From the NCBI GenBank assembly GCA_007123985.1, contig SLGA01000004.1, positions 1 to 21,063 on the forward strand: 21,063 bases of DNA, in the 5' to 3' direction. Shown piece by piece: positions 1 to 7,702 of this stretch (positions within the stretch are counted from its first letter, which is position 1; every line of letters starts with the position of its first letter). The notes below the pieces were generated by a model that saw nothing but the letters and a program-made list of their open reading frames with translations, was not told the origin of the DNA and ran no database searches. The translations under genes and the position numbers were made by a program. The DNA comes from Balneolaceae bacterium. GTDB taxonomy: Bacteria > Bacteroidota > Rhodothermia > Balneolales > Balneolaceae.

Positions 1-104
1 AAAAGCTGAGAATCTTTGATCCAGGCTCTGCCTCCATCATGCTGAAGCTTTTTGGTGTTTTTGTATGTAAAAGCTTGTTTGTGGAGATCCGGTAATTTAC
101 TCAT
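1..104 (-). CDS. Unidentified protein, N-terminal fragment
   Basis: An open frame reads leftward from an ATG at 104 and stays open for 34 codons to the window edge. It begins MSKLPDLHKQAFTYKN and continues with a basic, hydrophilic stretch ending near WIKDSQLF. It has no signal peptide or membrane segment, so it is probably cytoplasmic. I do not recognise the family from this fragment. It is divergent from rplU and shares the 175-base region 105-279 with it. No Shine-Dalgarno precedes the ATG, which is usual here. The A-rich upstream context and the uninterrupted frame favour a real gene, but so short an open stretch could be chance. Confidence 0.5.
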   Translation of the reverse strand, partial: MSKLPDLHKQAFTYKNTKKLQHDGGRAWIKDSQL

Positions 105-204
105 CGCTATTTTTATTTTTAAAATACATCAACATTTGTTTTTAGAAAAGCCTGATCAAACTCTATTCTTGATGATCGGTACCATTCTAAAAATTTGATT
201 TTCA

Positions 205-239
205 TTCGTTTTAATTTAATACAAAAAATCATATCTTTG
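205..239 (+). promoter_or_regulatory. Candidate promoter of rplU-rpmA (Bacteroidota type)
   Basis: TATCTTTG at 232-239 matches the Bacteroidota -7 consensus TANNTTTG exactly. A degenerate -33 element, ATTCG, lies about 23 bases upstream (around 205-208); a better TTTG at 194-197 is too far away. The predicted transcript would start near 245, giving a leader of about 35 bases. That is too short for an elaborate ribosomal-protein leader RNA. The -7 call is good and the -33 call is weak. Confidence 0.45.
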
Positions 240-279
240 GAGTCTATCAAAAATTTTAATCACCAGAAAATTTACAGAC

Positions 280-588
280 ATGTACGCTATCGTTAAAATT
301 GGCGGCCATCAATACAAAGTAGCAGAAGAACAAACTGTTTTTGTTAACAGACTTTCATCAGAAAATGATAAAGTAACCATTGAAGATGTTCTGCTTGTAA
401 AAGATGACAAAGGAAAAGTAAAAATCGGTAAGCCTACCGTAAAGGGCGCCAAAGTTGAAGCTTCTGTAGTGGATCATATAAAAGCTGATAAAGTAATCGT
501 CTTCAAAAAGAAGCGAAGAAAAGGTTACAGGGTAAAAAATGGTCACAGGCAGGCAATTACTCAGCTCAAAATTGAGAAAATAGCTTAA
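280..588 (+). CDS. rplU: 50S ribosomal protein L21
   Basis: This is bL21, a 23S rRNA-binding protein of the large ribosomal subunit. Its 102 residues are the usual length. The N-terminus MYAIVKIGGHQYKV is the family signature, and the C-terminal half carries the typical basic stretch VIVFKKKRRKGYRVKNGHRQ followed by a short beta strand. It stands directly upstream of rpmA with a 15-base gap, the conserved L21-L27 order of most bacteria. The pair is probably transcribed from the TANNTTTG promoter at 232-239 and ends at the terminator at 881-911. Nothing is unusual. Confidence 0.98.
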   Translation: MYAIVKIGGHQYKVAEEQTVFVNRLSSENDKVTIEDVLLVKDDKGKVKIGKPTVKGAKVEASVVDHIKADKVIVFKKKRRKGYRVKNGHRQAITQLKIEKIA

Positions 589-592
589 AATC

Positions 593-597
593 GAGGT
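593..597 (+). promoter_or_regulatory. Ribosome binding site of rpmA
   Basis: GAGGT lies seven bases before the rpmA ATG. It is one of the few clear Shine-Dalgarno sequences in the window. Most other starts here lack one, as is typical of Bacteroidota relatives. It supports the start at 604. Confidence 0.5.
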
Positions 598-603
598 AAA
601 CAA

Positions 604-858
604 ATGGCACATAAGAAAGGACAAGGTTCTACAAGAAACGGAAGAGACTCAGAATCAAAAAGACTGGGTGTAAAGAAATATGGCGGACAGGTAGTTCGTG
701 CAGGCAACATTATTGTTCGGCAACGAGGCACTAAATTTCACCCTGGTGAAAATGTAGGAAGAGGCGGTGATGACACCCTTTTCGCTCTTGCCGATGGCAA
801 AGTAGCGTTCCGTACCCGAAGTGGCGGGCGTAAGTATGTTTCAATAGATCCTGCTTAA
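604..858 (+). CDS. rpmA: 50S ribosomal protein L27
   Basis: This is bL27, whose N-terminal tail reaches the peptidyl-transferase centre and contacts the P-site tRNA. Its 84 residues start directly with MAHKKGQGSTRNGRDS, so the protein lacks the cleavable N-terminal extension found in Firmicutes L27. The core motifs IIVRQRGTKFHPG and the TLFALADGKV region are intact. It follows rplU by 15 bases and is followed by a strong intrinsic terminator, so rplU-rpmA is a two-gene unit. The start is fixed by the conserved N-terminus and the upstream GAGGT. Confidence 0.98.
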   Translation: MAHKKGQGSTRNGRDSESKRLGVKKYGGQVVRAGNIIVRQRGTKFHPGENVGRGGDDTLFALADGKVAFRTRSGGRKYVSIDPA

Positions 859-880
859 AAAATTATTCCAATTTTTACTA

Positions 881-911
881 CCCCGGTAACACTGTTATCC
901 GGGGTTTTTTT
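881..911 (+). terminator. Intrinsic terminator of rplU-rpmA
   Basis: CCCCGG (881-886) plus TAAC (887-890) pair with GTTA (894-897) and CCGGGG (899-904) around a three-base ACT loop, with one bulged T at 898. A run of seven T follows at 905-911. This GC-rich stem with a U-tract, 22 bases after the rpmA stop, is the clearest terminator in the window. Confidence 0.93.
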
Positions 912-922
912 ATTTTGGGTAA

Positions 923-1579
923 ATGAACTTTAAAATACCCGAGTTTCCCTCCTTACAGTTTGGCTCCATTTACTGCATAGGGCGTAATTATGCCGAGCAC
1001 ATTAAAGAGATGAAAAGCTCTCAGACTGCATCACCCGTTGTTTTTCTTAAACCAAGAAGCAGTCTGATTTTCAATAACGGGGCTATCACAATACCCGAGG
1101 ATTCTGAAAATGTACATCATGAGGTTGAGCTTGTTTTATTGATTGGCAATGAATGCCGTAATGTATCGAAAGATAGCGCCAATAAAGCTGTACTTGCCAT
1201 TGCCGTTGGAATTGATCTGACCGCAAGAGATATCCAAACCGAGGCAAAGAAAAAAGGCTTGCCCTGGGCACTTGCGAAAGGTTTTGATACGTTTGCACCC
1301 GTCGGAAATTTTATAGCGGTTGATCATTCTGTTGATCTGCAAAACCTTGAAATTTCTCTTTCCGTAAACGGCAATTTGAGGCAAAAAGGTAACACATCAA
1401 ACATGATATTTCCCGTTACTGATATCATATCTTATCTCAGTCATCGTTTCACATTGTATCCGGGCGATTTAATATTTACCGGTACACCCGAAGGCGTAAG
1501 CCGAATCAAACCGGGAGACAAGATCCAAGCGCAAATCGGCAATCACCTTTCAACACTCACTGTCCATGTACAAGCATAG
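923..1579 (+). CDS. Fumarylacetoacetate hydrolase family protein (FAHD1/YcgM-like)
   Basis: A 218-residue single-domain protein of the FAH superfamily, closest in motif pattern to FAHD1/YcgM. Members of that group cleave acylpyruvates, decarboxylate oxaloacetate or tautomerise its enol form. The GRNYAEHIKEM segment holds the probable catalytic His26-Glu29 pair. HHEVEL supplies metal ligands Glu67 and Glu69, and GIDLTARD supplies Asp98. KKGLPWALAKGF (Lys119) and the FTGTPEGV loop complete the active site. The metal should be Mg or Mn and the location cytoplasmic. The start codon lies only about 12 bases after the rpmA terminator, and the 3' end overlaps the M23 gene by 14 bases, so the two may be co-expressed. 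The exact substrate cannot be read from the sequence. Confidence 0.9.
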   Translation: MNFKIPEFPSLQFGSIYCIGRNYAEHIKEMKSSQTASPVVFLKPRSSLIFNNGAITIPEDSENVHHEVELVLLIGNECRNVSKDSANKAVLAIAVGIDLTARDIQTEAKKKGLPWALAKGFDTFAPVGNFIAVDHSVDLQNLEISLSVNGNLRQKGNTSNMIFPVTDIISYLSHRFTLYPGDLIFTGTPEGVSRIKPGDKIQAQIGNHLSTLTVHVQA

Positions 1580-3440
1580 TTTATCGGTCGTTTTATTATC
1601 CATCTTGTGCATTCTCTCTGTTGATCAACAGAGAGTCTCAGCTCAATCTCTGTCTTTCCTAGCAGATTCAGTCTCCTACCTGTGGCCTACGGATGCCAGC
1701 ACACAGTTATCATCAACATTTGCTGAAACACGATCGGCACATTTGCATGCCGGCCTCGATATAAGAACATGGGGACAGGAAGGGTATCAGGTTTATGCAA
1801 CAAGAGATGGTGTAATTTACAGAATCGGGATGAGTCCCTTTGGTTATGGAAATGTAATTTACATGAAGCATTACGATGGAAGCTATTCGGTGTATGCTCA
1901 TCTGAACCGTTTTGAACCTAAACTCCAGGCATTTGCGGATTCTCTGCGATTTATAAACTATACAGCTGATCTTGATGAAATAATCCTTGAAGAAGGTATT
2001 GCCTACAAACAGGGAGAAGTAATTGGGTACACTGGTTCAACAGGAATTGGACCTCCACATTTACATTTTGAGTTACGCACACCAGAATTTAAACCGTTCA
2101 ATCCACTTCTCACAAATTTAAATGTGCATGACAATATTCCACCCATATTCAGGCAACTGGGCATAGAATATCTCGATTATGAGTCACTTCGATTCAAGAA
2201 TTACAGAATTGTAAATGGCACTGGTTCCAGTAATAGATATAATTTTGGTGAAATTACAATTAACGGTCCTGTTGGCCTGTCTGTGAATGTTCACGACCGG
2301 GCAAACAATACACCGAATGTTTATGCGGTACATTCTTTAACGATGATACACCATGCAGATACTCTGTTTCATTCTCAAGCTGATTACTTTCCTTCAGTTC
2401 ATGCGAATCACATGTTTCTGGACAGATCTTACCCGATACTTGCTCAAACAAGAAGAGGTTTTCAGCGTTTGTATAAAGTTCACGGAAACAAACTTCCGAT
2501 GTATCAAACAAACAGTTCACTTGGTTTGATTGACTTTGAAGACGGAACCTACCCTATCCGGATTATAGCAGCTGATGCAAACGGAAACCGAAGTATTGCC
2601 AACCTCACCATCCACGTGAAACGAAATGCTCAAACACCAAGAGAGCAAATTACATATATACCCACCTACCCCGAGCCAAATTCACCATTATCTCAGGCAA
2701 TGCGCTGGAATACTATAAAGCTTGATGAAAACCGCATGCTGCTGGTATCTTCTGATGAAGACGTAGTTCCATTTATAAGAGATGAGAGATTTTATAAAAA
2801 TGATTCAATTCACAGTTTCGAAAAAGTTCTGGCACCCGGTAAGCGTACAATATTTAAAAGCCCTGACAATTCAATGTGGATAGAATTCCCTGAAAATTCA
2901 CTTCATGATACCCTTCGACTCAGAATGGATATTGTGAAAACCGGAAATACCATACAATTTAATTTTGATCCCGACAGGCTCCCCCTGTCAGAAAGAATTC
3001 AATTTAACTATATGTTGCCCGAATACCTGGCAAGCAATCCCCGGCTCGGGCTTTACTCTGTTGATCGTTACAGAGATCGTCATTTTTATCTAAATGCGGC
3101 AAACAACAGGGGTGTAATCAGAGCTTCAATGAGAGAGATTAGTAGTTTAATCATCAAGGAAGATAATACTCCACCTTGGGTTGGCCGTCCAAGAATTGAG
3201 AGGAATCTTGCAGGAAATCATGTAGTGGTTCTGCCTGTAAGAGACAGAGAAACAGGAATTAACTACAGAGAATCCACATTTACTGTAAATGGGATGCGCG
3301 GTATTATAGAATATGATCCGGAAAAAAACTTCCTCATTTTCTACAATCCATCCTTCCGGCCAGGCGCGTCACATCGAATCGAAACCGAGATTCTGGATGG
3401 AGCAGGTAACCGAACTGTGCGATTGTTTACAATTCAATAG
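1566..3440 (+). CDS. Secreted M23 family metallopeptidase (LytM-type)
   Basis: A 624-residue exported protein with a signal peptide (about 1-26, cleavage near VSAQ). A LytM-type peptidase domain spans about 40-175. The M23 zinc site is complete: HAGLD gives His61 and Asp65, YAHL gives His112, and PPHLHFEL gives His165 and His167. Active M23 enzymes cleave peptide cross-bridges or stems of peptidoglycan, so cell-wall remodelling is the likely role. An insertion of roughly 25 residues (about 118-145) lies between the second and third motifs. The remaining 450 residues look beta-rich, with a final Ig-like module after DNTPPWVG (about 536-624), and probably serve binding or surface placement. The ATG at 1566 lies inside the FAH gene but is needed to retain the signal peptide. 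The gene converges on ridA with a three-base gap. Confidence 0.92.
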   Translation: MYKHSLSVVLLSILCILSVDQQRVSAQSLSFLADSVSYLWPTDASTQLSSTFAETRSAHLHAGLDIRTWGQEGYQVYATRDGVIYRIGMSPFGYGNVIYMKHYDGSYSVYAHLNRFEPKLQAFADSLRFINYTADLDEIILEEGIAYKQGEVIGYTGSTGIGPPHLHFELRTPEFKPFNPLLTNLNVHDNIPPIFRQLGIEYLDYESLRFKNYRIVNGTGSSNRYNFGEITINGPVGLSVNVHDRANNTPNVYAVHSLTMIHHADTLFHSQADYFPSVHANHMFLDRSYPILAQTRRGFQRLYKVHGNKLPMYQTNSSLGLIDFEDGTYPIRIIAADANGNRSIANLTIHVKRNAQTPREQITYIPTYPEPNSPLSQAMRWNTIKLDENRMLLVSSDEDVVPFIRDERFYKNDSIHSFEKVLAPGKRTIFKSPDNSMWIEFPENSLHDTLRLRMDIVKTGNTIQFNFDPDRLPLSERIQFNYMLPEYLASNPRLGLYSVDRYRDRHFYLNAANNRGVIRASMREISSLIIKEDNTPPWVGRPRIERNLAGNHVVVLPVRDRETGINYRESTFTVNGMRGIIEYDPEKNFLIFYNPSFRPGASHRIETEILDGAGNRTVRLFTIQ

Positions 3441-3443
3441 GTA

Positions 3444-3821
3444 TTAGATATGAGCAATACAGCTGATTTCAACGAGTACATTTTTTGGTAGTGTTCGAAC
3501 GGCTACTGTCTCTCTTGCAGGAGGGGCATCAGAAAAATAATTACCATAGATTTCGTTTACCAACGGGAAATCGTCCATTGTAGCGAGAAATATGGTGCAT
3601 TTTAAAACATTATGAAAACCGGTTCCTGCTGCCTTTAAAACTGCATCCAGATTTTCCATCACCTGCTTTGTTTGTTCCTCAATTCCACCCGGTACAATGG
3701 TCATATTTTGAGGGTTGAGTGCAATTTGTCCTGAACAGTAAACCAAATTATTATGAATTACAGCCTGACTGTACGGACCAATTGCTGATGGCGCTTTAGA
3801 GGTTTCTACAATTTTTTTCAT
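3444..3821 (-). CDS. ridA: RidA family enamine/imine deaminase
   Basis: A 125-residue protein of the RidA/YjgF/UK114 family, normally a cytoplasmic trimer. RidA hydrolyses reactive enamine/imine intermediates such as 2-aminoacrylate and 2-aminocrotonate, which leak from PLP enzymes. Visible signatures are IGPYSQAV near the N-terminus, VYCSGQIALNP, and the C-terminal PPARETVAVRTLPK segment with the key Arg103, then VEIS with Glu118. These indicate an active deaminase rather than one of the RidA paralogues that lack the arginine. It is the only complete minus-strand gene here. It shares the 3822-3973 region with the TPR lipoprotein gene. A PLP enzyme of the type that makes such enamines lies about 3 kb away on the other strand. 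Confidence 0.93.
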   Translation of the reverse strand: MKKIVETSKAPSAIGPYSQAVIHNNLVYCSGQIALNPQNMTIVPGGIEEQTKQVMENLDAVLKAAGTGFHNVLKCTIFLATMDDFPLVNEIYGNYFSDAPPARETVAVRTLPKNVLVEISCIAHI

Positions 3822-3906
3822 ACTTTTTTAAATGATTGGAAACAAATGAGTTTCAAAACGTTTATGAATACATGGAAAAGTAAAACAATCACTCGAAATT
3901 TCCACA

Positions 3907-3933
3907 TGATTCCATGCAGATATTGCGGAATCA
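3907..3933. repeat. Imperfect inverted repeat (hairpin) between ridA and the TPR gene
   Basis: TGATTCC (3907-3913) pairs with GGAATCA (3927-3933). After a two-base bulge (AT), GCA (3916-3918) pairs with TGC (3924-3926) around the loop GATAT. This makes ten base pairs in total. No T-run follows on either side, so it is not a usual terminator. It sits in the divergent spacer and overlaps the candidate -33 element of the TPR promoter, so an operator is possible. Confidence 0.35.
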
Positions 3934-3953
3934 CCTATATATGGTTACTTTAG
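3923..3953 (+). promoter_or_regulatory. Possible promoter of the TPR lipoprotein gene
   Basis: TTG at 3923-3925, a 20-base spacer and TACTTTAG at 3946-3953 fit the Bacteroidota pattern TTG-N17-23-TANNTTTG with one mismatch in the -7 element. The transcript would start near 3960, a few tens of bases before the start codon. This is a weak single-site match. Confidence 0.3.
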
Positions 3954-3973
3954 TGTGATTAACCAAATTCTAA

Positions 3974-5314
3974 ATGAACGATATACTTACAAATATGAAA
4001 AGCTATAAACCATTTCTTTTAATCATTGCTTTAGCCGGTCTTTTTTGGGCATGTGAAACGACCGATCCGTTTGTAAACGAAGTACAGTTAAGCATTTTTA
4101 CGGGAGATTATGAAACTGCACTTGCTACTGTTGATGCGGCAATTGCAGAAAACGAAGCGAATCACGTAGCTCACTACTACAAAGGGATTGTACTTGCAGC
4201 CCAGGCAGAGTCGCTTGAAGAACCGAGCGAGAGACGTACCTACTACGAAAGAGCACGAGAGTCTTTTATGACATCACGCAGTTTGATGGAAGCTCTTGAA
4301 GAAAGACCCGAAGAATACGAAGAGCTGAATGATGCAATTGTTGTCTATTGGGCAGATGAATATAATGCAGGGGTAAATATTCAAACAGATGACAGCCTGT
4401 TTAACGCAACACCGGACCCACTTAGAGTTTCGCTCGCACACTTACATAATGCGGCAACCATTAACCCTGATAGTGCAATGACATTCCAGGTAATTTCATC
4501 TACTTATTTCCAGCTTGATGAAGTGGACAGTGCTATCCAATCTTATGAAACAGCAATGAGCCTGCTTAATCCACCGTTAGTAGAAGATTTTGAGTATCTG
4601 GCCAGCCTGTATCTGTTTCAAGAAAGATTTGATGACGCTATCAGAACATCTGAAGAAGGTCTTGAACTCTATCCCGATGAATCCGTATTTGTGCAGTTCA
4701 TGGCAGATGCCTACATACAATCTGGTGATCAAGCCAGAGCTATTGAACTTGTAGAAGGTTTGATTGCTGATGATCCTGAAAACCCAACATACCGAAGGGT
4801 ACTTGGTACTCAAATATATCAAACAGTTGATCGAATAACTGCGGAAGTAGCACAGCTCTATGAGCGTCAATTCGACCTGCGGCAAGCTGCCAGAAATCAG
4901 CGAGGTGAAGAACTGGATCAAACACAGGCTGAAATTGAACAGCTTGACAGACGAATTGACGAGATGGAAAGCGAGATTGATCAACTTACTCAAATTTCCG
5001 TGCGTGAAATGAGAAGAGTTACCGAACTCGAACCTGAAAGTGAATCAGCTAATTTCATACTCGGGATTATTTTCCAAAACCGTGCGGCCAACCTTTTCGA
5101 TAGAAGAAACAACACAACAGACAATCAGGAAGCACAGGATTATGATGAGCGAGCCCGTGAAAATCTCCGGGAAGCACTTGTTTATTACGAAAGAGCTGCA
5201 GAAATCAACCCGGATAATGCAGAAAATTGGCAATCACTTTATCAGGTCTACGTAACACTTGGTATGGAAGCAGAGGCTGAAGAAGCTATGCGCCGTGCCG
5301 GATTTGATGACTAA
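3974..5314 (+). CDS. TPR-repeat lipoprotein with a coiled-coil insert
   Basis: A 446-residue protein with a lipoprotein-type N-terminus: a hydrophobic segment at about 12-26 ends at Cys27 (GLFWAC). A second in-frame ATG at 3995 (Met8, MKSYKPFLL) gives a more typical signal peptide and may be the true start. TPR-like helix pairs are visible around 45-75, 150-200, 205-270 and 395-445, with typical endings such as INPDN. Residues about 288-345 are a strongly charged, heptad-like coiled coil (EELDQTQAEIEQLDRRIDEM). TPR lipoproteins usually scaffold envelope complexes; no enzymatic motif is visible. Its C-terminus resembles that of the next protein, suggesting tandem paralogues. Confidence 0.85.
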   Translation: MNDILTNMKSYKPFLLIIALAGLFWACETTDPFVNEVQLSIFTGDYETALATVDAAIAENEANHVAHYYKGIVLAAQAESLEEPSERRTYYERARESFMTSRSLMEALEERPEEYEELNDAIVVYWADEYNAGVNIQTDDSLFNATPDPLRVSLAHLHNAATINPDSAMTFQVISSTYFQLDEVDSAIQSYETAMSLLNPPLVEDFEYLASLYLFQERFDDAIRTSEEGLELYPDESVFVQFMADAYIQSGDQARAIELVEGLIADDPENPTYRRVLGTQIYQTVDRITAEVAQLYERQFDLRQAARNQRGEELDQTQAEIEQLDRRIDEMESEIDQLTQISVREMRRVTELEPESESANFILGIIFQNRAANLFDRRNNTTDNQEAQDYDERARENLREALVYYERAAEINPDNAENWQSLYQVYVTLGMEAEAEEAMRRAGFDD

Positions 5315-5332
5315 TTTATTATAAATAATCAT

Positions 5333-6544
5333 ATGTTCAATTCATCAACCCGAATGGCAAGTCTGGTACTTGCCTTCGGGATTTTTTTTGCTTTTTCATG
5401 CTCCACCACAGAGACAACTGTAACAAATCAACAGAATAGCTCACCTGTTCAATCTTACGACCAACAACTACAAGAACTGAACTACAGAATCGCAGAATCA
5501 CCCGGCCAGGGTGAGCTTTATATTAAAAAAGCGAAGATCTTGAGTGAATATTCTGCAACTTTCAGTAATCCTGCTCAAAGACTACCTCTTTACCGAAACC
5601 TTAAAGACTTATCACTTAGTGATCAAGGAAATCTACCAGAGATAGAAGCTATCATTAAAAGTGCCTGGAATAAAGAGCATAGCAGTGGCCTTAGAGAATT
5701 GCAAGAGCAGACTGAAACCAACCTGCAAGAACATCCATCAATTATTGCTCATTTTGATAATGCCATAACACTTATACCTGATTCACTCCAGACATACTTC
5801 CTGAAGGCTACCACTCTCTACAGAACCGGCAATCTTCACGATGCAATTGGAACACTGGAAACCGCTAAAAATTTTACAGCAGAAAACCACTCCGAAATTG
5901 ATGAGAAAATTGCCTATTTAAATCTGGAGTCGGGCAATGTACAGGAAGCTATTTCCATGTATAACCAGCTTGCTGAAACCTATCCTGATGTGGAACATTA
6001 TCAGAATGGTCTAATAAATGCGCTGATAATTAATGAGCAGCATGAAGATGCTATAACTATGCTGAGGGAACTTTCCGAAACATATCCTGTACGGTTTTTC
6101 TACAGGGAATCCCTTGCAACAGAAACGTATTTTCTTGTGAAAAAAGAGAGTGAATCACTTCTGCAGTCCGATCCTGATCAGACCAATATTTCAGAAAATT
6201 TAGACAGAATTATTTCTTATCTGGACGAATCTCATGAGCTTTTCAACTCACTTTCTTCTCAGATACCGGTTCATGAAGAAGGCACCCTGAGAATTGCTGC
6301 ATTTTACAAAAACTCAGCTATTCTGCTTGGTACACTTACAGATGAATTACCATTGAAGCAAGACGAGCAGGAAATGCTTGAAGACCGATATATTAATTTT
6401 CTTGAACATTCTCTTCCGTTATGGGAGAGGCTCACTGAAATGAACCCCGACAATATGGATTATATTCTGAATCTGCAGGAAGTCTACCGGACTCTTGGTA
6501 TGGACGAAGAAGCTGATGCCATTGAACGATCTATAACTTTCTAA
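5333..6544 (+). CDS. TPR-repeat lipoprotein, paralogue of the preceding one
   Basis: A 403-residue protein with a hydrophobic segment ending in AFSC, giving a probable lipidated Cys23; Met8 is an alternative start. Helical TPR-like repeats run from about 45 to the end. The final stretch NPDN...EVYRTLGMDEEADA closely parallels the C-terminus of the preceding protein (NPDN...QVYVTLGMEAEAEEA). Unlike that protein it lacks an obvious long coiled-coil insert. It lies 18 bases downstream, so the two are probably co-transcribed, and it is followed after four bases by the PLP-enzyme gene. It is likely anchored in the envelope. I do not recognise a specific function. Confidence 0.83.
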   Translation: MFNSSTRMASLVLAFGIFFAFSCSTTETTVTNQQNSSPVQSYDQQLQELNYRIAESPGQGELYIKKAKILSEYSATFSNPAQRLPLYRNLKDLSLSDQGNLPEIEAIIKSAWNKEHSSGLRELQEQTETNLQEHPSIIAHFDNAITLIPDSLQTYFLKATTLYRTGNLHDAIGTLETAKNFTAENHSEIDEKIAYLNLESGNVQEAISMYNQLAETYPDVEHYQNGLINALIINEQHEDAITMLRELSETYPVRFFYRESLATETYFLVKKESESLLQSDPDQTNISENLDRIISYLDESHELFNSLSSQIPVHEEGTLRIAAFYKNSAILLGTLTDELPLKQDEQEMLEDRYINFLEHSLPLWERLTEMNPDNMDYILNLQEVYRTLGMDEEADAIERSITF

Positions 6545-6548
6545 CTGC

Positions 6549-7691
6549 ATGAAGTTTAATACGAAAACCATCCATGCCGGCCAAAGACCGGATGAAACAA
6601 CCGGAGCGGTGATGCCACCGGTTTATTTTACCTCAACCTATGTTCAGTCAGCACCAAATCAACACCAGGGATATGATTATGCACGGGTTGGTAATCCAAC
6701 AAGAACAGCTCTTGAAAATCTAATTGCTGGTCTTGAAGAAGCAGATCAATGTGCATGTTTCTCGAGCGGAGTAGGCGCAATTGATGCCATTTTAAAAACC
6801 CTGAAACCAGGCGATCATGTTATTTCAACAAATGATCTGTATGGAGGAACCTACCGCCTTTTTACACAGGTTTTTGAAAACTACGGGATCGAATTTTCCT
6901 TTGTGGATATGAGCGATATCCATGAGGTAGAAAAAAGTGTAACACCTTCCACAAAATTGATCTGGATTGAAACCCCTACAAACCCTTTGCTTCGGATAAT
7001 TGATATTAAAGGAGTTGCAGAAATTGCAAAAAAAGCCGGAGCACTCAGCGTGGTTGATAACACGTTTGCTACTCCCTACTTACAACAACCTCTTTTGCTC
7101 GGAGCTGATGCAGTTATGCACTCTACCACAAAATATCTCGGTGGCCACTCCGATGTGATAGGCGGGGCAGTTGCCTCATCAGATGCGGAATTTATGGAAA
7201 AAATTCTGTTTCAGGTAAAAACCACGGGGGCAGTGCCTGGCCCAATGGATTGCTACCTGGTTTTACGGGGAATAAAAACTCTTTCTGTTCGGATGGAGCG
7301 ATCGGTAGAGAATGCAAAAATTATCGCAAAACATCTCAATACACACGATTCTGTTGGTTTTGTGCACTATCCGGGATTGCTATCACATCCTCATCATGAG
7401 CTCGCAGGCAAGCAAATGAGTGATTTTGGTGCTATGCTTTCATTTGAACTGAAAGATTCTGTTTTTGAAGATGCATCTCGATTTATGCAGAACACGAAAA
7501 TATTCGCACTTGCTGAAAGCCTCGGTGGTGTTGAATCACTCATCAGTCACCCTGCTTCAATGACTCACGGATCCATACCTAAACTGGTAAGGGAAAAAGC
7601 CGGATTAAAAGATACATTAATAAGGTTATCTGTTGGAATTGAAGATGTAGATGACTTGCTCGAAGATCTCGAACAGGCATTTGGAAAATAA
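6549..7691 (+). CDS. Cystathionine gamma-synthase/gamma-lyase family PLP enzyme
   Basis: A 380-residue enzyme of the Cys/Met metabolism PLP family (fold type I), full length. Visible active-site features are YARVGNPT (Tyr44, Arg46), the cofactor-stacking Tyr98 in DLYGGTYRLF, Asp170 in VVDNTF and the PLP lysine Lys195 in HSTTKYLGGHSD. The ESLGGVESLISHPASMTH block and the C-terminal IRLSVGIED arginine also fit. The family makes cystathionine from an activated homoserine plus cysteine, or cleaves cystathionine to cysteine, 2-oxobutyrate and ammonia. These activities are hard to separate by motif, so I give no symbol. The gene starts four bases after the TPR gene and is followed 11 bases later by the thiolase gene, pointing to one transcript. 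Reaction intermediates are enamines of the kind RidA removes. Confidence 0.93.
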   Translation: MKFNTKTIHAGQRPDETTGAVMPPVYFTSTYVQSAPNQHQGYDYARVGNPTRTALENLIAGLEEADQCACFSSGVGAIDAILKTLKPGDHVISTNDLYGGTYRLFTQVFENYGIEFSFVDMSDIHEVEKSVTPSTKLIWIETPTNPLLRIIDIKGVAEIAKKAGALSVVDNTFATPYLQQPLLLGADAVMHSTTKYLGGHSDVIGGAVASSDAEFMEKILFQVKTTGAVPGPMDCYLVLRGIKTLSVRMERSVENAKIIAKHLNTHDSVGFVHYPGLLSHPHHELAGKQMSDFGAMLSFELKDSVFEDASRFMQNTKIFALAESLGGVESLISHPASMTHGSIPKLVREKAGLKDTLIRLSVGIEDVDDLLEDLEQAFGK

Positions 7692-7702
7692 ATTCAGTCA
7701 TT

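Noticed and set aside
358..624. 88-codon minus-strand open frame over rplU and the rpmA start
   Set aside because: It lies antisense to a certain ribosomal protein gene and has no family resemblance; it is a shadow frame.
3441..3443. Bidirectional terminator between the M23 gene and ridA
   Set aside because: The convergent stops are three bases apart and no GC-rich stem with T-runs is visible at the junction.
4577..4993. 138-codon minus-strand open frame inside the first TPR gene
   Set aside because: It is antisense to a well-supported repeat protein, and its composition looks like reversed TPR coding sequence, with no signal or motif.
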